This document shows positions 48,387 to 57,652 of a stretch of DNA of 64,000 nucleotides, piece by piece. Origin of the DNA: Halomonas sp. QHL1 (GTDB taxonomy: Bacteria; Pseudomonadota; Gammaproteobacteria; Pseudomonadales; Halomonadaceae); assembly GCF_001882345.1 (NCBI RefSeq), contig NZ_MINL01000001.1, forward strand, positions 2,773,357 to 2,837,356. Direction: 5' to 3'. The position numbers and the translations under genes are program-made. Each line of letters begins with the position of its first letter. Position 1 is the first letter of the stretch. The notes under the pieces are model-generated. The model was not told the DNA's origin. It worked only from the letters and a program-made list of their open reading frames with translations, and ran no database searches.

Positions 48387-49316
48387 CTATTTAATATGAT
48401 TTAAGATACCGTCCAATTCTTCAAGGCTGGTATAGCGTATTGTTAATTTACCTTTGCCTTTTTGCCCATGGTCAATGGAGACAGGTGCACCGAGCAGTTC
48501 GCCAAGATGGGTTTCAAGCTTAGCTACATCGGGCTGCTTGCTTTGCCGGCTAGGCGTTTTGATTGGCGTTTGGCTGGTTTGGACTTTTTTCACCAGCGCT
48601 TCGGTGGCCCGCACCGTCATGTCATTGTTGACCACCTCATGAGCCACCTGCCGCTGCTGGGTGCTGTTTAGCGTTAACAGCGCCCGTGCGTGGCCCATAT
48701 CCAGGTCGCCGCGTTCGAGTAGGGTCTGCACTTCAGGGTCTAGCGCCAGCAGACGCAACAGGTTGGCCACCTGGGTGCGCGATTTACCCACTGCGTCGGC
48801 TATCTGCTGCTGAGTCAGCTCAAACTCTTCGCCCAAGCGCTTAAGCGCCATGGCTTCTTCAATGGCGTTGAGGTTTTCACGCTGAATGTTTTCGATCAGC
48901 GCCAGTGCCAAGGCAACTTCATCGCTGACTTCCCGGATCACTGCCGGAATGACGTCCAGTTCGGCAAGTTGCGCTGCCCGCCAGCGGCGCTCACCGGCAA
49001 TAATTTCGTAGCGATCCACGCCGATGGGACGCACGACAATGGGCTGCATCACGCCCTGAGCGCGAATTGAGTCCGCCAGCTCTTCTAGCGCTTCGGGCTG
49101 AATATCGCGGCGCGGTTGATATTTACCTCGCGTTAATTGCCCTAACGGCAGGCGTTCAAGGCGATCCTCGGCAACGTCGCTGACCGCGGCGCTGCGCGCT
49201 GCGTCAGTAAGCTCCAACGGTGTGCCGCTACCGGCAAGTTCTAAGCTGTCACGGCGACGGGCACCGGCACCAATCAGGGCATCCAGGCCACGTCCCAGCG
49301 CGGGTTTACGCGTCAT
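48387..49316 (-). CDS. parB: chromosome partitioning protein ParB
   Basis: A 309-residue CTPase/DNA-binding protein. The N-terminal ParB/Srx domain has YQPRRDIQPEALEELADSI and the CTP-binding GERRWRAAQ, preceded by RGLDALIG; the central HTH has LTQQQIADAVGKSRTQVANLLRLL; the C-terminus is the dimerisation domain. It binds parS sites near the origin and spreads along DNA. No perfect parS palindrome was spotted in this window by eye. Confidence 0.97.
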   Translation of the reverse strand: MTRKPALGRGLDALIGAGARRRDSLELAGSGTPLELTDAARSAAVSDVAEDRLERLPLGQLTRGKYQPRRDIQPEALEELADSIRAQGVMQPIVVRPIGVDRYEIIAGERRWRAAQLAELDVIPAVIREVSDEVALALALIENIQRENLNAIEEAMALKRLGEEFELTQQQIADAVGKSRTQVANLLRLLALDPEVQTLLERGDLDMGHARALLTLNSTQQRQVAHEVVNNDMTVRATEALVKKVQTSQTPIKTPSRQSKQPDVAKLETHLGELLGAPVSIDHGQKGKGKLTIRYTSLEELDGILNHIK

Positions 49317-49331
49317 TCGCTTTTCCTCATT

Positions 49332-50099
49332 TTATAACGCTAGGCGACGAATCATCTCTTTCGCCAACACACGATAGGCCTGGCTACCCCGGGAGAACCG
49401 GGCATATTGTGTAACGGGCAGTCCGTGGCTCGGCGCTTCGGCAACTTTTACGTTACGAGGAATGGTCGTTTTCAACAGCATGTCGCCAAAATAGTCACGT
49501 AATTGCTTATCCACTTCCCGCGTTAAACTGGTGCGCTTGTCGTACATCGTGCGCAAAATGCCCGCAATGGCCAGATCAGGATTCACATTTTGCTTAATCT
49601 GCTCAACGGTATCGAGCAGGGCCGATAGCCCCTCCAGGGCGTAGAACTCACACTGTAGAGGGATCAGCACGCTATCGGAAGCCGTTAATGCATTGACGGT
49701 CAGCATGTTCAAAGAGGGCGGGCAGTCGATCAGTACCACGTCATACGCATCCGAGACTGAAGCAAGCGCGGTAGTTAAGCAGCTCTCGCTTTTATCGCGA
49801 TCCAGTAGCTCGACTTCGGCGGCGGTGAGATCACCGTTACCCGGCAGTACGTCGTACTTGACCGCCAGCTTTTTGACAATCGTTTCAGCGGCCGTTGCTT
49901 CACCCAGTAGAACGTCAAGCACGCTTTTATCGAGCTCGTATTTATCGATGCCGCTGCCCATGCTGGCATGGCCTTGGGGGTCAAGATCCACCAGTAGTAC
50001 GCGACGGTCGAGCGCAGCGAGACTGGCCGCCAGGTTAACGGCCGAGGTGGTCTTGCCCACGCCGCCTTTTTGGTTGGTCAGGGCAATGATCTGGCTCAC
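49332..50099 (-). CDS. parA: chromosome partitioning ATPase ParA
   Basis: A 255-residue deviant-Walker ATPase: KGGVGKTT (11-18), DLDPQGHASMG, DVVLIDCPPSLNMLT. It pairs with ParB to segregate origins (Soj type, no N-terminal HTH). 15 bp upstream of parB. Confidence 0.97.
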   Translation of the reverse strand: MSQIIALTNQKGGVGKTTSAVNLAASLAALDRRVLLVDLDPQGHASMGSGIDKYELDKSVLDVLLGEATAAETIVKKLAVKYDVLPGNGDLTAAEVELLDRDKSESCLTTALASVSDAYDVVLIDCPPSLNMLTVNALTASDSVLIPLQCEFYALEGLSALLDTVEQIKQNVNPDLAIAGILRTMYDKRTSLTREVDKQLRDYFGDMLLKTTIPRNVKVAEAPSHGLPVTQYARFSRGSQAYRVLAKEMIRRLAL

Positions 50100-50125
50100 T
50101 TGCTCAACTCCTTCTGGGGGTCAGA

Positions 50126-50161
50126 ATCAACGTTCAGCTTTCAATCAACATTCAGCTTTCA
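50126..50161. repeat. tandem 18-bp duplication over the rsmG stop codon
   Basis: ATCAACGTTCAGCTTTCA (50126-50143) and ATCAACATTCAGCTTTCA (50144-50161) lie head to tail with one difference. The right copy is the end of rsmG including its TGA; the left copy repeats these codons (KAE-R-stop in the shifted continuation) in the gap before parA. Probably a replication-slippage duplication. Confidence 0.85.
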
Positions 50162-50810
50162 CATTTAAAACCAGCAGCTGCCGCTGGGCTGCTTCAAAGG
50201 GCACTTCCAACAAATGACGCTGGTGTAAACGTATACCGGTGGGCAGGTCACGCAGTTCATCATCCGCCCCCGGGCCTTTCATGGCTAACCACTGGCCGTC
50301 GGCGCTGGGTAGCTGGCGGGTCAAAGTGACAAAATCGACTAGGCTGGCAAAGGCCCGGGAAATCACCTGATCAAAAGCGGCGGCTTCAAACTGTTCCACC
50401 CGCGCCTGTACGGGAGTTACGTTTTCAAGCCCTAGCTCCATTACCGCCTGGCGCTGAAAGCGCACCTTTTTGCCATTGCTATCTAGCAGTGTCACATCAA
50501 GCTGGGGGGCTAATATCGCTAATACGATGCCCGGAAGTCCAGGGCCCGCGCCTACATCCAGTAGCCGTGGCCCCTGGACATAGGGCAACACAGCGGCGCT
50601 ATCCAGCACGTGGCGCGACACCATGTCATCCACCTCGCGTACCGCTGTGAGGTTATAAGCCCGGTTCCACTTGTGCAACAGTGCCAATAAGCCTAGCAGC
50701 TGTTCGCGTTGATGTTCGTCAACGGCGATGCCTAACTGGCTAAGCCCTTGATCAAGCCGTGGTGCAACGCTTGCAGCCAGAGTTTTCAACAGTGGGTTCA
50801 ACGAACTCAT
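50145..50810 (-). CDS. rsmG: 16S rRNA (guanine527-N7)-methyltransferase
   Basis: A 221-residue SAM-dependent methylase. Signature blocks are [31 protein letters not shown] (SAM site), [11 protein letters not shown] and [13 protein letters not shown]. It overlaps the end of mnmG by 4 bp. Its last codons and stop are duplicated just downstream (50126-50161). Confidence 0.96.
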   Translation of the reverse strand: MSSLNPLLKTLAASVAPRLDQGLSQLGIAVDEHQREQLLGLLALLHKWNRAYNLTAVREVDDMVSRHVLDSAAVLPYVQGPRLLDVGAGPGLPGIVLAILAPQLDVTLLDSNGKKVRFQRQAVMELGLENVTPVQARVEQFEAAAFDQVISRAFASLVDFVTLTRQLPSADGQWLAMKGPGADDELRDLPTGIRLHQRHLLEVPFEAAQRQLLVLNVKAEC

Positions 50811-52711
50811 CCGTTAACTACCTCAGCCGCTGCCACCAATCGGCGCTTTTTCAGATGCACCAGCAAAATAGAGACGGCCGCCGGGGTGACGCCTGAAATC
50901 CGCGCCGCATGGGCAAGCGTTTCTGGCCGCGCTTCAGCCAGCTTTTGGCGAATTTCGTTAGACAAGCCTTCCACTTTCAAATAATCCAGTTCCGCAGGCA
51001 GTGGCGTGGCTTCGTGGCGCTTGAGCTTATCGATCTCATGCTGCTGGCGATCGATATAGCCTTGATACTTAGCCTGAATCTGCACCTGCTCGGCGACTGC
51101 CGGGTCAGTGACCAGGGTGCCCTCGATACCGGGGAGATTGGCCAAATCGCTGTAATTCAATTCAGGGCGTTTAAGCAGATCACTCAGGCAATACTCGCGA
51201 GTAAGCGGTGCGCCGGTTTTTTCGGCCACTTGTTCAGCCGCTGGACTTCCCGGTTGTATCCACAGGGTGCTTAACCGCGCGCTCTCTTGTTCGATAGCCT
51301 CGCGTTTTTGGCTAAACGCTGTCCAGCGCGTGTCGTCGACAAGCCCCAATTTTCGGCCCGCTTCGGTTAAACGCAGATCCGCGTTGTCTTCACGCAGCAG
51401 CAGGCGGTACTCCGCCCGGGAGGTAAACATCCGGTAGGGCTCTTTTGTGCCCATGGTAATCAGGTCATCAACCAGTACGCCGAGATAGGCTTCATCGCGG
51501 CGGGGATACCAGGCTTCCAGCTCTTGAGCGCGGCGTGCAGCATTCAGGCCTGCTAGCAAACCTTGAGCACCGGCTTCTTCATAACCGGTAGTGCCGTTGA
51601 TCTGACCAGCAAAAAACAGGTTGTGGATAAATTTAGTTTCCAGCGAGTGTTTTAAGTCTCGTGGATCAAAAAAGTCGTACTCAATTGCGTAACCAGGCCG
51701 GGTTATATGGGCGTTTTCCAGGCCTTTGATGGAACGCACCACCTGAATCTGCACGTCAAAAGGCAGCGAAGTCGAGATGCCGTTGGGGTAGAGCTCATGA
51801 GTATCCAAGCCTTCGGGTTCAATAAACACCTGGTGGCTGGATTTATCGGCGAAGCGATGAACCTTGTCTTCAATCGATGGGCAGTAACGCGGTCCGATCC
51901 CCTCGATGACGCCGGAATACATCGGCGAGCGATCAAGGTTGGCCAGAATCAGATCATGAGTCTGCTGATTGGTGTGAGCAATATGGCAACTCACCTGCTG
52001 AGGATGCATTTCCCGTGATCCCAGATAGGACATAACCGGTGTTGGGCTATCGCCGGGCTGCTCTTCCAACTGGGAAAAATCCACGCTTTTGGCATCAATA
52101 CGCGGCGGTGTGCCGGTTTTTAGGCGATCAACGCGAAACGGCAGTGCGCGCAGACGTTCGGCCAACGCATTGGAGGGCGGATCGCCTGCTCGGCCGCCTT
52201 TGCTTTGATCCAAACCAATGTGAATCACGCCACCCAAAAATGTCCCGGTACACAGGACGACGCTGTCGGCATGAAAGCGAATGCCGGTTTCCGTGACGAC
52301 GCCTCGTACGGTGTCGTTATCCACAATCAGATCACCAGCGGCTTGCTGGAAGATCGTTAAGTTGGGCTGGTTTTCCAGCATTCCACGGATCGCTGCCTTA
52401 TAACGGATGCGGTCAGCCTGGGCACGGGTGGCCCGAACGGCGGGCCCTTTGCTGGCATTGAGCACGCGAAACTGGATGCCACCCAAGTCCGTGGCAAGCC
52501 CCATGGCGCCGCCCAGTGCATCAATTTCCTTGACCAAGTGACTTTTGCCGATGCCGCCAATGGCGGGATTACACGACATTTGGCCCAGAGTTTCGATGTT
52601 ATGGGTGAGCAGCAGGGTCTGACAGCCCATGCGAGCAGAGGCCAGTGCGGCTTCAGTTCCCGCATGGCCACCGCCGATGACAATCACGTCAAAGCGGTCG
52701 GGGTAATTCAA
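50807..52711 (-). CDS. mnmG: tRNA uridine-5-carboxymethylaminomethyl modification enzyme MnmG
   Basis: A 634-residue FAD enzyme that with MnmE modifies the wobble uridine of tRNAs. FAD site [21 protein letters not shown], then [28 protein letters not shown] and [14 protein letters not shown]; the C-terminus is [21 protein letters not shown] start at TTG 52711 ([10 protein letters not shown] follows): AGGTG lies 4-5 nt before, and this matches the length of E. coli MnmG. The longer reading to 52780 adds a non-conserved leader. mnmE is not adjacent. Confidence 0.95.
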   Translation of the reverse strand: MNYPDRFDVIVIGGGHAGTEAALASARMGCQTLLLTHNIETLGQMSCNPAIGGIGKSHLVKEIDALGGAMGLATDLGGIQFRVLNASKGPAVRATRAQADRIRYKAAIRGMLENQPNLTIFQQAAGDLIVDNDTVRGVVTETGIRFHADSVVLCTGTFLGGVIHIGLDQSKGGRAGDPPSNALAERLRALPFRVDRLKTGTPPRIDAKSVDFSQLEEQPGDSPTPVMSYLGSREMHPQQVSCHIAHTNQQTHDLILANLDRSPMYSGVIEGIGPRYCPSIEDKVHRFADKSSHQVFIEPEGLDTHELYPNGISTSLPFDVQIQVVRSIKGLENAHITRPGYAIEYDFFDPRDLKHSLETKFIHNLFFAGQINGTTGYEEAGAQGLLAGLNAARRAQELEAWYPRRDEAYLGVLVDDLITMGTKEPYRMFTSRAEYRLLLREDNADLRLTEAGRKLGLVDDTRWTAFSQKREAIEQESARLSTLWIQPGSPAAEQVAEKTGAPLTREYCLSDLLKRPELNYSDLANLPGIEGTLVTDPAVAEQVQIQAKYQGYIDRQQHEIDKLKRHEATPLPAELDYLKVEGLSNEIRQKLAEARPETLAHAARISGVTPAAVSILLVHLKKRRLVAAAEVVNG

Positions 52712-52795
52712 AAGACACCTCGTCTTGTGCCTATCGGCACGGATGATGTGGCCAGTGCAGTCGATTCTAGACGCAGCCACCTTAGATCAATGAGG

Positions 52796-53215
52796 CGGCA
52801 AGTATAAACCCCCTGTGGGTAACCGTCAGGTTTTTCCACACCCCGAATTGTTAAACAGCCTCTATTAATAACAACATAAATATAAAATAAGAGAAGTTCT
52901 GTAAATGTTGTAATTACTAGTGTGGACAATTTCTGTGTATAAGCGATTTATTGTTAGTAATTTCATGCGCTTATATTGTTGACTTCTACATGTTTGAAGG
53001 CGGGAGTTCCTGGGCAGAAAGGGTGCTAAGCCTGTGGATGGAATAGTGCTTTATCCACAGATGTAATTAGGCACGGCTTATCCACCGTCCAGTACCTGGG
53101 TTGTTACCGCACCTGTGAACAACCACCGTTGGGTGTAGAGCTAATGCTAAGAGACGGCCATAGTAGGCCTTAAGGTGATAAAACCGATGAAAGTAAAAAA
53201 ACTTTATCCACAGGC
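52796..53215. other. candidate replication origin (oriC) upstream of mnmG
   Basis: No gene is present from 52712 to 53306. DnaA boxes matching TTWTNCACA are at 52832-52840 (TTTTCCACA), 52934-52942 (minus, TTATACACA), 53051-53059 and 53204-53212 (both TTATCCACA). Near matches are at 52814-52822, 52921-52929, 53033-53041, 53078-53086 and 53114-53122. An AT-rich stretch at about 52850-52925 could be the unwinding element. Position next to mnmG-rsmG-parAB agrees with the E. coli oriC-gidA arrangement. GATC sites are rare here, unlike E. coli oriC. Confidence 0.7.
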
Positions 53216-53223
53216 AAAAAAAT

Positions 53224-53244
53224 GGCCTGTCGTGTCGACAGGCC
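53224..53244 (-). terminator. hairpin terminator after the amino-acid ABC operon
   Basis: GGCCTGTC (53224-53231) pairs with GACAGGCC (53237-53244), 5-nt loop. On the minus strand it is followed by a T-rich run (A-run at 53216-53222). It ends the glnQ-like operon and shields the putative origin from transcription. Confidence 0.8.
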
Positions 53245-53306
53245 GGTAAAAAAGCGTTATTCAGCGTGAATTGGCGGTTATTTTAAAGCGCGAAAGGGTG
53301 TTCAAT

Positions 53307-54077
53307 TTAATGTTTAAGCACGCGCGCGAGGAAGGATTGGGTGCGTTCGTGTTGTGGCGTATCGAACAATTCTTCCGGATGGCCCTGCTCAGTTATCTCG
53401 CCTTTATGGATAAAAATAACCCGGTCGGCAACCTCGCGGGCGAAGCCCATTTCATGGGTAACTATCACCATCGTCATGCCTTCTTTGGCCAACTCACGCA
53501 TGGCATCCAGTACTTCGCCGATCATTTCCGGATCTAGCGCCGACGTAGGCTCGTCAAACAACATCAGGCGGGGTTCCATCGCCAAGGCGCGGGCCAGTGC
53601 CACACGTTGCTGTTGGCCGCCTGAGAGCTGGCTAGGGTACTTATCCGCTTGGTCAGCAATACCTACTCGGTCAAGCAGCCGCTTTGCGTTGCTGACCGCG
53701 TCGTCCCGGCTTAAACCACGCACTTTCATTGGCGCCAGGGTGACATTATCGATCACGCTGAGATGGGGAAAAAGGTTGAACTGCTGAAAGACCATGCCCA
53801 CTTCGGTACGGATGGTTTGCAGCGCTTGGGTACTCTTTCCATGGGGCAATAGTTCGTTGCTGTCGACCACCAGATTGCCGGACTGGAACTCTTCCAGGCC
53901 GTTAATACAGCGAATTAGCGTGGATTTTCCTGACCCACTGGCACCGATAATCACGACGACTTCACCAGGCACAATCGTTAGGTCAATATCGTTGAGTACG
54001 TGCAGGCTGCCAAAGTGTTTATTGAGCTGCTGCATACGCACAATGGGTTGCGTTGCGTCGTTCATTGTCTCGCTCAT
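53307..54077 (-). CDS. polar amino-acid ABC transporter ATP-binding protein
   Basis: A 256-residue ATPase with [15 protein letters not shown] (Walker A), [16 protein letters not shown] (signature), [14 protein letters not shown] (Walker B) and the switch histidine in IVTHEMGFA. Close to GlnQ/GltL/ArtP. It is 11 bp after the permease gene. Confidence 0.94.
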   Translation of the reverse strand: MSETMNDATQPIVRMQQLNKHFGSLHVLNDIDLTIVPGEVVVIIGASGSGKSTLIRCINGLEEFQSGNLVVDSNELLPHGKSTQALQTIRTEVGMVFQQFNLFPHLSVIDNVTLAPMKVRGLSRDDAVSNAKRLLDRVGIADQADKYPSQLSGGQQQRVALARALAMEPRLMLFDEPTSALDPEMIGEVLDAMRELAKEGMTMVIVTHEMGFAREVADRVIFIHKGEITEQGHPEELFDTPQHERTQSFLARVLKH

Positions 54078-54088
54078 TGCGCGTGTCC

Positions 54089-54760
54089 TTATTGTCCTGC
54101 CAGGCCTCTGATCTCAAGCTGGCGAAGGATGATTGATAGGGTCCAAGTGATCGCTAGATACATCAATGCGACCATGAAATAGACCTCAAGGGCCGTGAAG
54201 GTGGTGGAGATATAGATTTGTCCTTGACGCACCAATTCACCAACGCCAATCACCGAGAACAGTGACGTGTCCTTGATACTGATAATGCCCTGATTACCCA
54301 GGGAGGGGATCATCCGCCGAAAGGCTTGGGGCCAGATAACGTAGCGAAACGCCTGGGTGCGGGAGAGACCGAGTGAGAGCGATGCTTCGCCTTGTCCGCG
54401 CTCTATTGACTGCACGCCACCGCGAACGATTTCAGAGATATAAGCGCCAGAATTAACGGCAATCGCAGCAATACCGGCTACCAAGGGATTAATCGGCCCT
54501 CCTAGCAGTTGCGGTAAGCCGTAAAATATAAACAGCACTTGAACCAGGATGGGCGTGCCGCGAAATACTTCAATGTACAAAATTGCTGGCCAGCGCAGCC
54601 AACGTAGGCGGCTAATACGTAACAAGCCAAAGAAAATGCCGATAAAAAAACCGATGGCGAGACCGCCAAACGAGATAAGCAGTGTCCAGGGAATACCTGG
54701 CAGCAGGTAAGGGATAGACCCAAACGCTGCCGACCAATCAAATTGAAAATTGACGTCCAC
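54089..54760 (-). CDS. polar amino-acid ABC transporter permease
   Basis: A 223-residue inner-membrane permease of the HisMQ type: about five helices, with the coupling motif [32 protein letters not shown] as the EAA loop. A single permease gene suggests a homodimer. A hairpin separates it from the binding-protein gene. Confidence 0.94.
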   Translation of the reverse strand: MDVNFQFDWSAAFGSIPYLLPGIPWTLLISFGGLAIGFFIGIFFGLLRISRLRWLRWPAILYIEVFRGTPILVQVLFIFYGLPQLLGGPINPLVAGIAAIAVNSGAYISEIVRGGVQSIERGQGEASLSLGLSRTQAFRYVIWPQAFRRMIPSLGNQGIISIKDTSLFSVIGVGELVRQGQIYISTTFTALEVYFMVALMYLAITWTLSIILRQLEIRGLAGQ

Positions 54761-54813
54761 GCGTAGACTCCTGAATCAAAAACAGAGATGAGAAAAGCAC
54801 ACAAGAAACGCAG

Positions 54814-54844
54814 CAGGGCCGGGGGTTGTGGCCACCCGGCCCTG
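54814..54844 (-). promoter_or_regulatory. intercistronic stem-loop between binding protein and permease genes
   Basis: CAGGGCCGGG (54814-54823) and CCCGGCCCTG (54835-54844) form a perfect 10-bp GC-rich stem with an 11-nt loop. No T-run directly follows on the minus strand. Such hairpins in ABC operons usually stabilise the upstream binding-protein message so that it is more abundant than the permease. Confidence 0.7.
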
Positions 54845-54877
54845 TCATGACGTTATACTGTCAGCGAGTATTTATGC

Positions 54878-55654
54878 TCACTCTTCGCTGGAGGCTTCAC
54901 CAAACCATTTGGTGTAAATCTCATCGTAAGTACCGTCTTCTTTCATCGCAGCAAGCGCTTCATTGGTAGGCTCTACCCATTCGCTGCCTTTATGAAAAAC
55001 GATGCCGTACTGTTGACCTTCGTACAACGGTCCAACGACTTTAGTGCGTCCTTCACCGCGGGTTTGTGCGAAGTAGGAAACGTTAGGCGCATCGTAGAAA
55101 ACGGCATCGACGTTACGGCCTAGTAACGCCATATACATATCGCTCATGGCCGGGAAGGGAGTGATATCGGCGTCTTCACCGAGCTCTTCTTTTAAGAAGT
55201 CGTAGCTGGTGGAACCAATGCGCGTGGCGATAGACAGGTCGGCGAGGTCTTCGATAGTTTCAACGTCGTCGTTGTCGGCACGAACGATGATTTTTAAGCC
55301 GGAATCGTAGTATGGGTCGGAGAAGTCAACGATCTCAGCACGTTCTTCGGTGATGGTGGTTCCCGCAATAGCGATCTCTTGGCTACCGGTTTGCACGGCA
55401 GGAATAATGCCAGCAAATTCCATCGTGGTGAGATTGACTTCAAAGCCTGCACGTTCAGCAACTTCGTTAATAATGTCCATATCGAAGCCGACCATTTCGC
55501 CGGTTTCTTGATCCATCATTTCGAACGGCACAAAGCTTGGGTCAGTGGCCACGTTCACTTTGGGCAATTCAGCCATGGCGGCAGTGGTGCTGCCCAATCC
55601 CAGTGCGAGTGCGAGCGTTGTTTTCGTCAGGTTGAGTGGTAGTGCTACTTTCAT
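54878..55654 (-). CDS. amino-acid ABC transporter substrate-binding protein
   Basis: A 258-residue periplasmic protein with a signal peptide cleaved after about TTAAMA. The family-3 solute-binding signature [39 protein letters not shown] and [13 protein letters not shown] are visible. It binds a polar amino acid (glutamine-like or similar) and feeds the permease/ATPase downstream. The acidic tail is typical of halophile periplasmic proteins. Confidence 0.93.
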   Translation of the reverse strand: MKVALPLNLTKTTLALALGLGSTTAAMAELPKVNVATDPSFVPFEMMDQETGEMVGFDMDIINEVAERAGFEVNLTTMEFAGIIPAVQTGSQEIAIAGTTITEERAEIVDFSDPYYDSGLKIIVRADNDDVETIEDLADLSIATRIGSTSYDFLKEELGEDADITPFPAMSDMYMALLGRNVDAVFYDAPNVSYFAQTRGEGRTKVVGPLYEGQQYGIVFHKGSEWVEPTNEALAAMKEDGTYDEIYTKWFGEASSEE

Positions 55655-55802
55655 AAGTTTCCCCGTGCTTTATGAGGCTAGTAGTGGGCTTTAAAGCGAT
55701 TTAAACCGCTTGAAGCGTCCCTTAAGCCGTTATTGACCTATCAACCTTGGCGAGAAACGGTCAGGGCGTCAAGTCACGGGGGGCGTTGTGGGCCAACGCT
55801 GT

Positions 55803-56156
55803 TTAGACCATAAAGGAAGCGCCGCAGCCGCAGGTGGTGGTGGCGTTAGGGTTTTGAACACGAAAACGTGCGCCTGCCAGGCCCTCTTCGTAGTCGACGG
55901 TGGAACCTACCAAATACTGGTAAGAGAGGGGGTCAACCACTAAGGCAGCGTTGCCAAATTCAATAACGGTGTCATCTTCAGCGACGTTTTCAGCAAAATC
56001 GAAACCGTACTGAAAGCCCGAACAGCCGCCACCGGTCACGTAGACCCGCAGTTTAAGGGATGGATTATTCTCTTCTGCAATTAGCGCATTAATACGTTTG
56101 CGTGCGCTATCAGAGAGCAGTAGTGGGGTCGGAACAAAGGCTTCTGCACCGCTCAT
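55803..56156 (-). CDS. erpA: iron-sulfur cluster insertion protein ErpA
   Basis: A 117-residue A-type carrier that delivers Fe-S clusters to apoproteins such as IspG. The three ligand cysteines are in [13 protein letters not shown] and [17 protein letters not shown] precedes the ATG. Confidence 0.96.
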   Translation of the reverse strand: MSGAEAFVPTPLLLSDSARKRINALIAEENNPSLKLRVYVTGGGCSGFQYGFDFAENVAEDDTVIEFGNAALVVDPLSYQYLVGSTVDYEEGLAGARFRVQNPNATTTCGCGASFMV

Positions 56157-56485
56157 GGGTACCTCCCGCGAGCTTAAAGAACGAATAAATCGGCATTGGG
56201 GGGTGATTATGGGTAATTCCCAGCAAATTGGTCAACTATTGCTGGGAATTAGTTAGGTGAATCTTAGCTGGCGAGGGCAGGTTTCCGCGAGGGCGCTGTG
56301 AACCCATCCCTGGGCGCTACTTTCGACATCTGACCGCCATGGATGGCGGAAATGCCGGAATTGTCGGGAACATTATTCCGGCCCTGGAAAAAGACCTTCG
56401 CTTCAACCTATCCTCGCACCATGTGATCGGTTTCGGCACATCGCCCTCTCTGAGCTGCCCTCTGCATGCTGGTTTTGGTGAGGTT
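56157..56485. other. intergenic region with hairpin and possible dispersed element
   Basis: No gene is seen between erpA and argC. A perfect 13-bp inverted repeat (TAATTCCCAGCAA at 56214-56226 with 56239-56251, 12-nt loop) lies upstream of erpA. A second hairpin, CCGCCAT/ATGGCGG at 56334-56349, sits within a GC-rich stretch (about 56300-56480) whose look recalls dispersed intergenic repeats of Halomonadaceae; that resemblance is recalled, not tested. Confidence 0.45.
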
Positions 56486-57520
56486 TTAAGGCATCAGTGC
56501 CGGGGCTGTTAGGCCGGTGTTCTCGTCAAAGCCGAACATCAGGTTGAGGTTTTGGATCGCTTGGCCCGAAGCGCCTTTGACCAGGTTATCAATCACCGAT
56601 AGCACGACGACGGTGTTGCCATTGCCGGGGCGATGGACCGCTAGGCGGCAGGTATTGATGCCTTTGACACTGCGCGTTTCAGGATGGCTTCCCGCAGGCA
56701 TTACATCGACAAACGGTTCGTTGGCATAGCGCTGCTCAAATAGAGCCTGCAGATCACCGGGCTCAGCGGTGAGCTGGCCGTAAAGCGTGGCGTGAATGCC
56801 ACGGATCATCGGCGTTAAGTGTGGCACAAAGGTTAAACCCACCGTGGATTGCTGAATATCCCTAAGCCCTTGGCTAATTTCGGGTAGATGGCGGTGGCCA
56901 CCTGCGCCGTAAGCTTTCATCGACTCACTGGCTTCGGCGAGCAGAGAGCCGACCTTAGCGCCGCGGCCTGCGCCGGTAACGCCGGATTTGCAGTCAGCAA
57001 TCAATTGGCTTGGGTCGATCAAACCCGCTTCCAGAAGCGGCAGGTAGCCCAACTGAACGGCAGTGGGGTAGCAGCCGGGTACCGCAATTAAACGTGCTTC
57101 TTTGATTTTCTCACGGTGCATTTCTGGCAGCCCGTAGACCGCCTCTTGCAACAATTCTGGGGCGCCGTGGGCCTGGTCGTACCAACGGCTCCACTCATCG
57201 GCATCGCGCAGCCGGAAATCGGCTGATAGGTCGATCACCCGAGTGCCGTTTTCGAGTAGCTCACCCGCCAGGGCGTGAGCAACGCCGTGAGGTGTGGCAA
57301 AAAATACCGCATCCATGGCGCCCAACTGTTTGGCGTCCGGCTCGCTAAACGCCAGCGTGTCGTAGTGGCCGCGCAGGTTGGGGTACATATCGCACACCTT
57401 GACGCCGGTTTCCGAGCGCGAGGTAATCATGGCTACGTTGACGTGGGGGTGTTGGGCGAGTAGCCGCAATAGTTCAACGCCGGTGTAACCGGTACCGCCC
57501 ACAATGCCGACCTTAATCAC
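56486..57520 (-). CDS. argC: N-acetyl-gamma-glutamyl-phosphate reductase
   Basis: A 344-residue NADP enzyme of arginine synthesis. NADP-binding [17 protein letters not shown], catalytic cysteine in [13 protein letters not shown] (about 150), and [18 protein letters not shown] loop ([11 protein letters not shown]). Complete length; its own start follows AAGGAGTA. Confidence 0.96.
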   Translation of the reverse strand: MIKVGIVGGTGYTGVELLRLLAQHPHVNVAMITSRSETGVKVCDMYPNLRGHYDTLAFSEPDAKQLGAMDAVFFATPHGVAHALAGELLENGTRVIDLSADFRLRDADEWSRWYDQAHGAPELLQEAVYGLPEMHREKIKEARLIAVPGCYPTAVQLGYLPLLEAGLIDPSQLIADCKSGVTGAGRGAKVGSLLAEASESMKAYGAGGHRHLPEISQGLRDIQQSTVGLTFVPHLTPMIRGIHATLYGQLTAEPGDLQALFEQRYANEPFVDVMPAGSHPETRSVKGINTCRLAVHRPGNGNTVVVLSVIDNLVKGASGQAIQNLNLMFGFDENTGLTAPALMP

Positions 57521-57652
57521 AAATTACTCCTTACGGATGCCACTGAGTAGAAAACCGAATTCGCTATTAGCCTAAGCATAGGATACCAAGCTGTTTAAGC
57601 GTATCCAGCTATGATACACAAGAGTGTAGATACATGAGCAAGGAAGGTCGCT

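Noticed and set aside
48371..48396. Terminator at the end of parB
   Set aside because: The inverted repeat is AT-only, has a mismatch, lacks a T-run and overlaps the stop codon.
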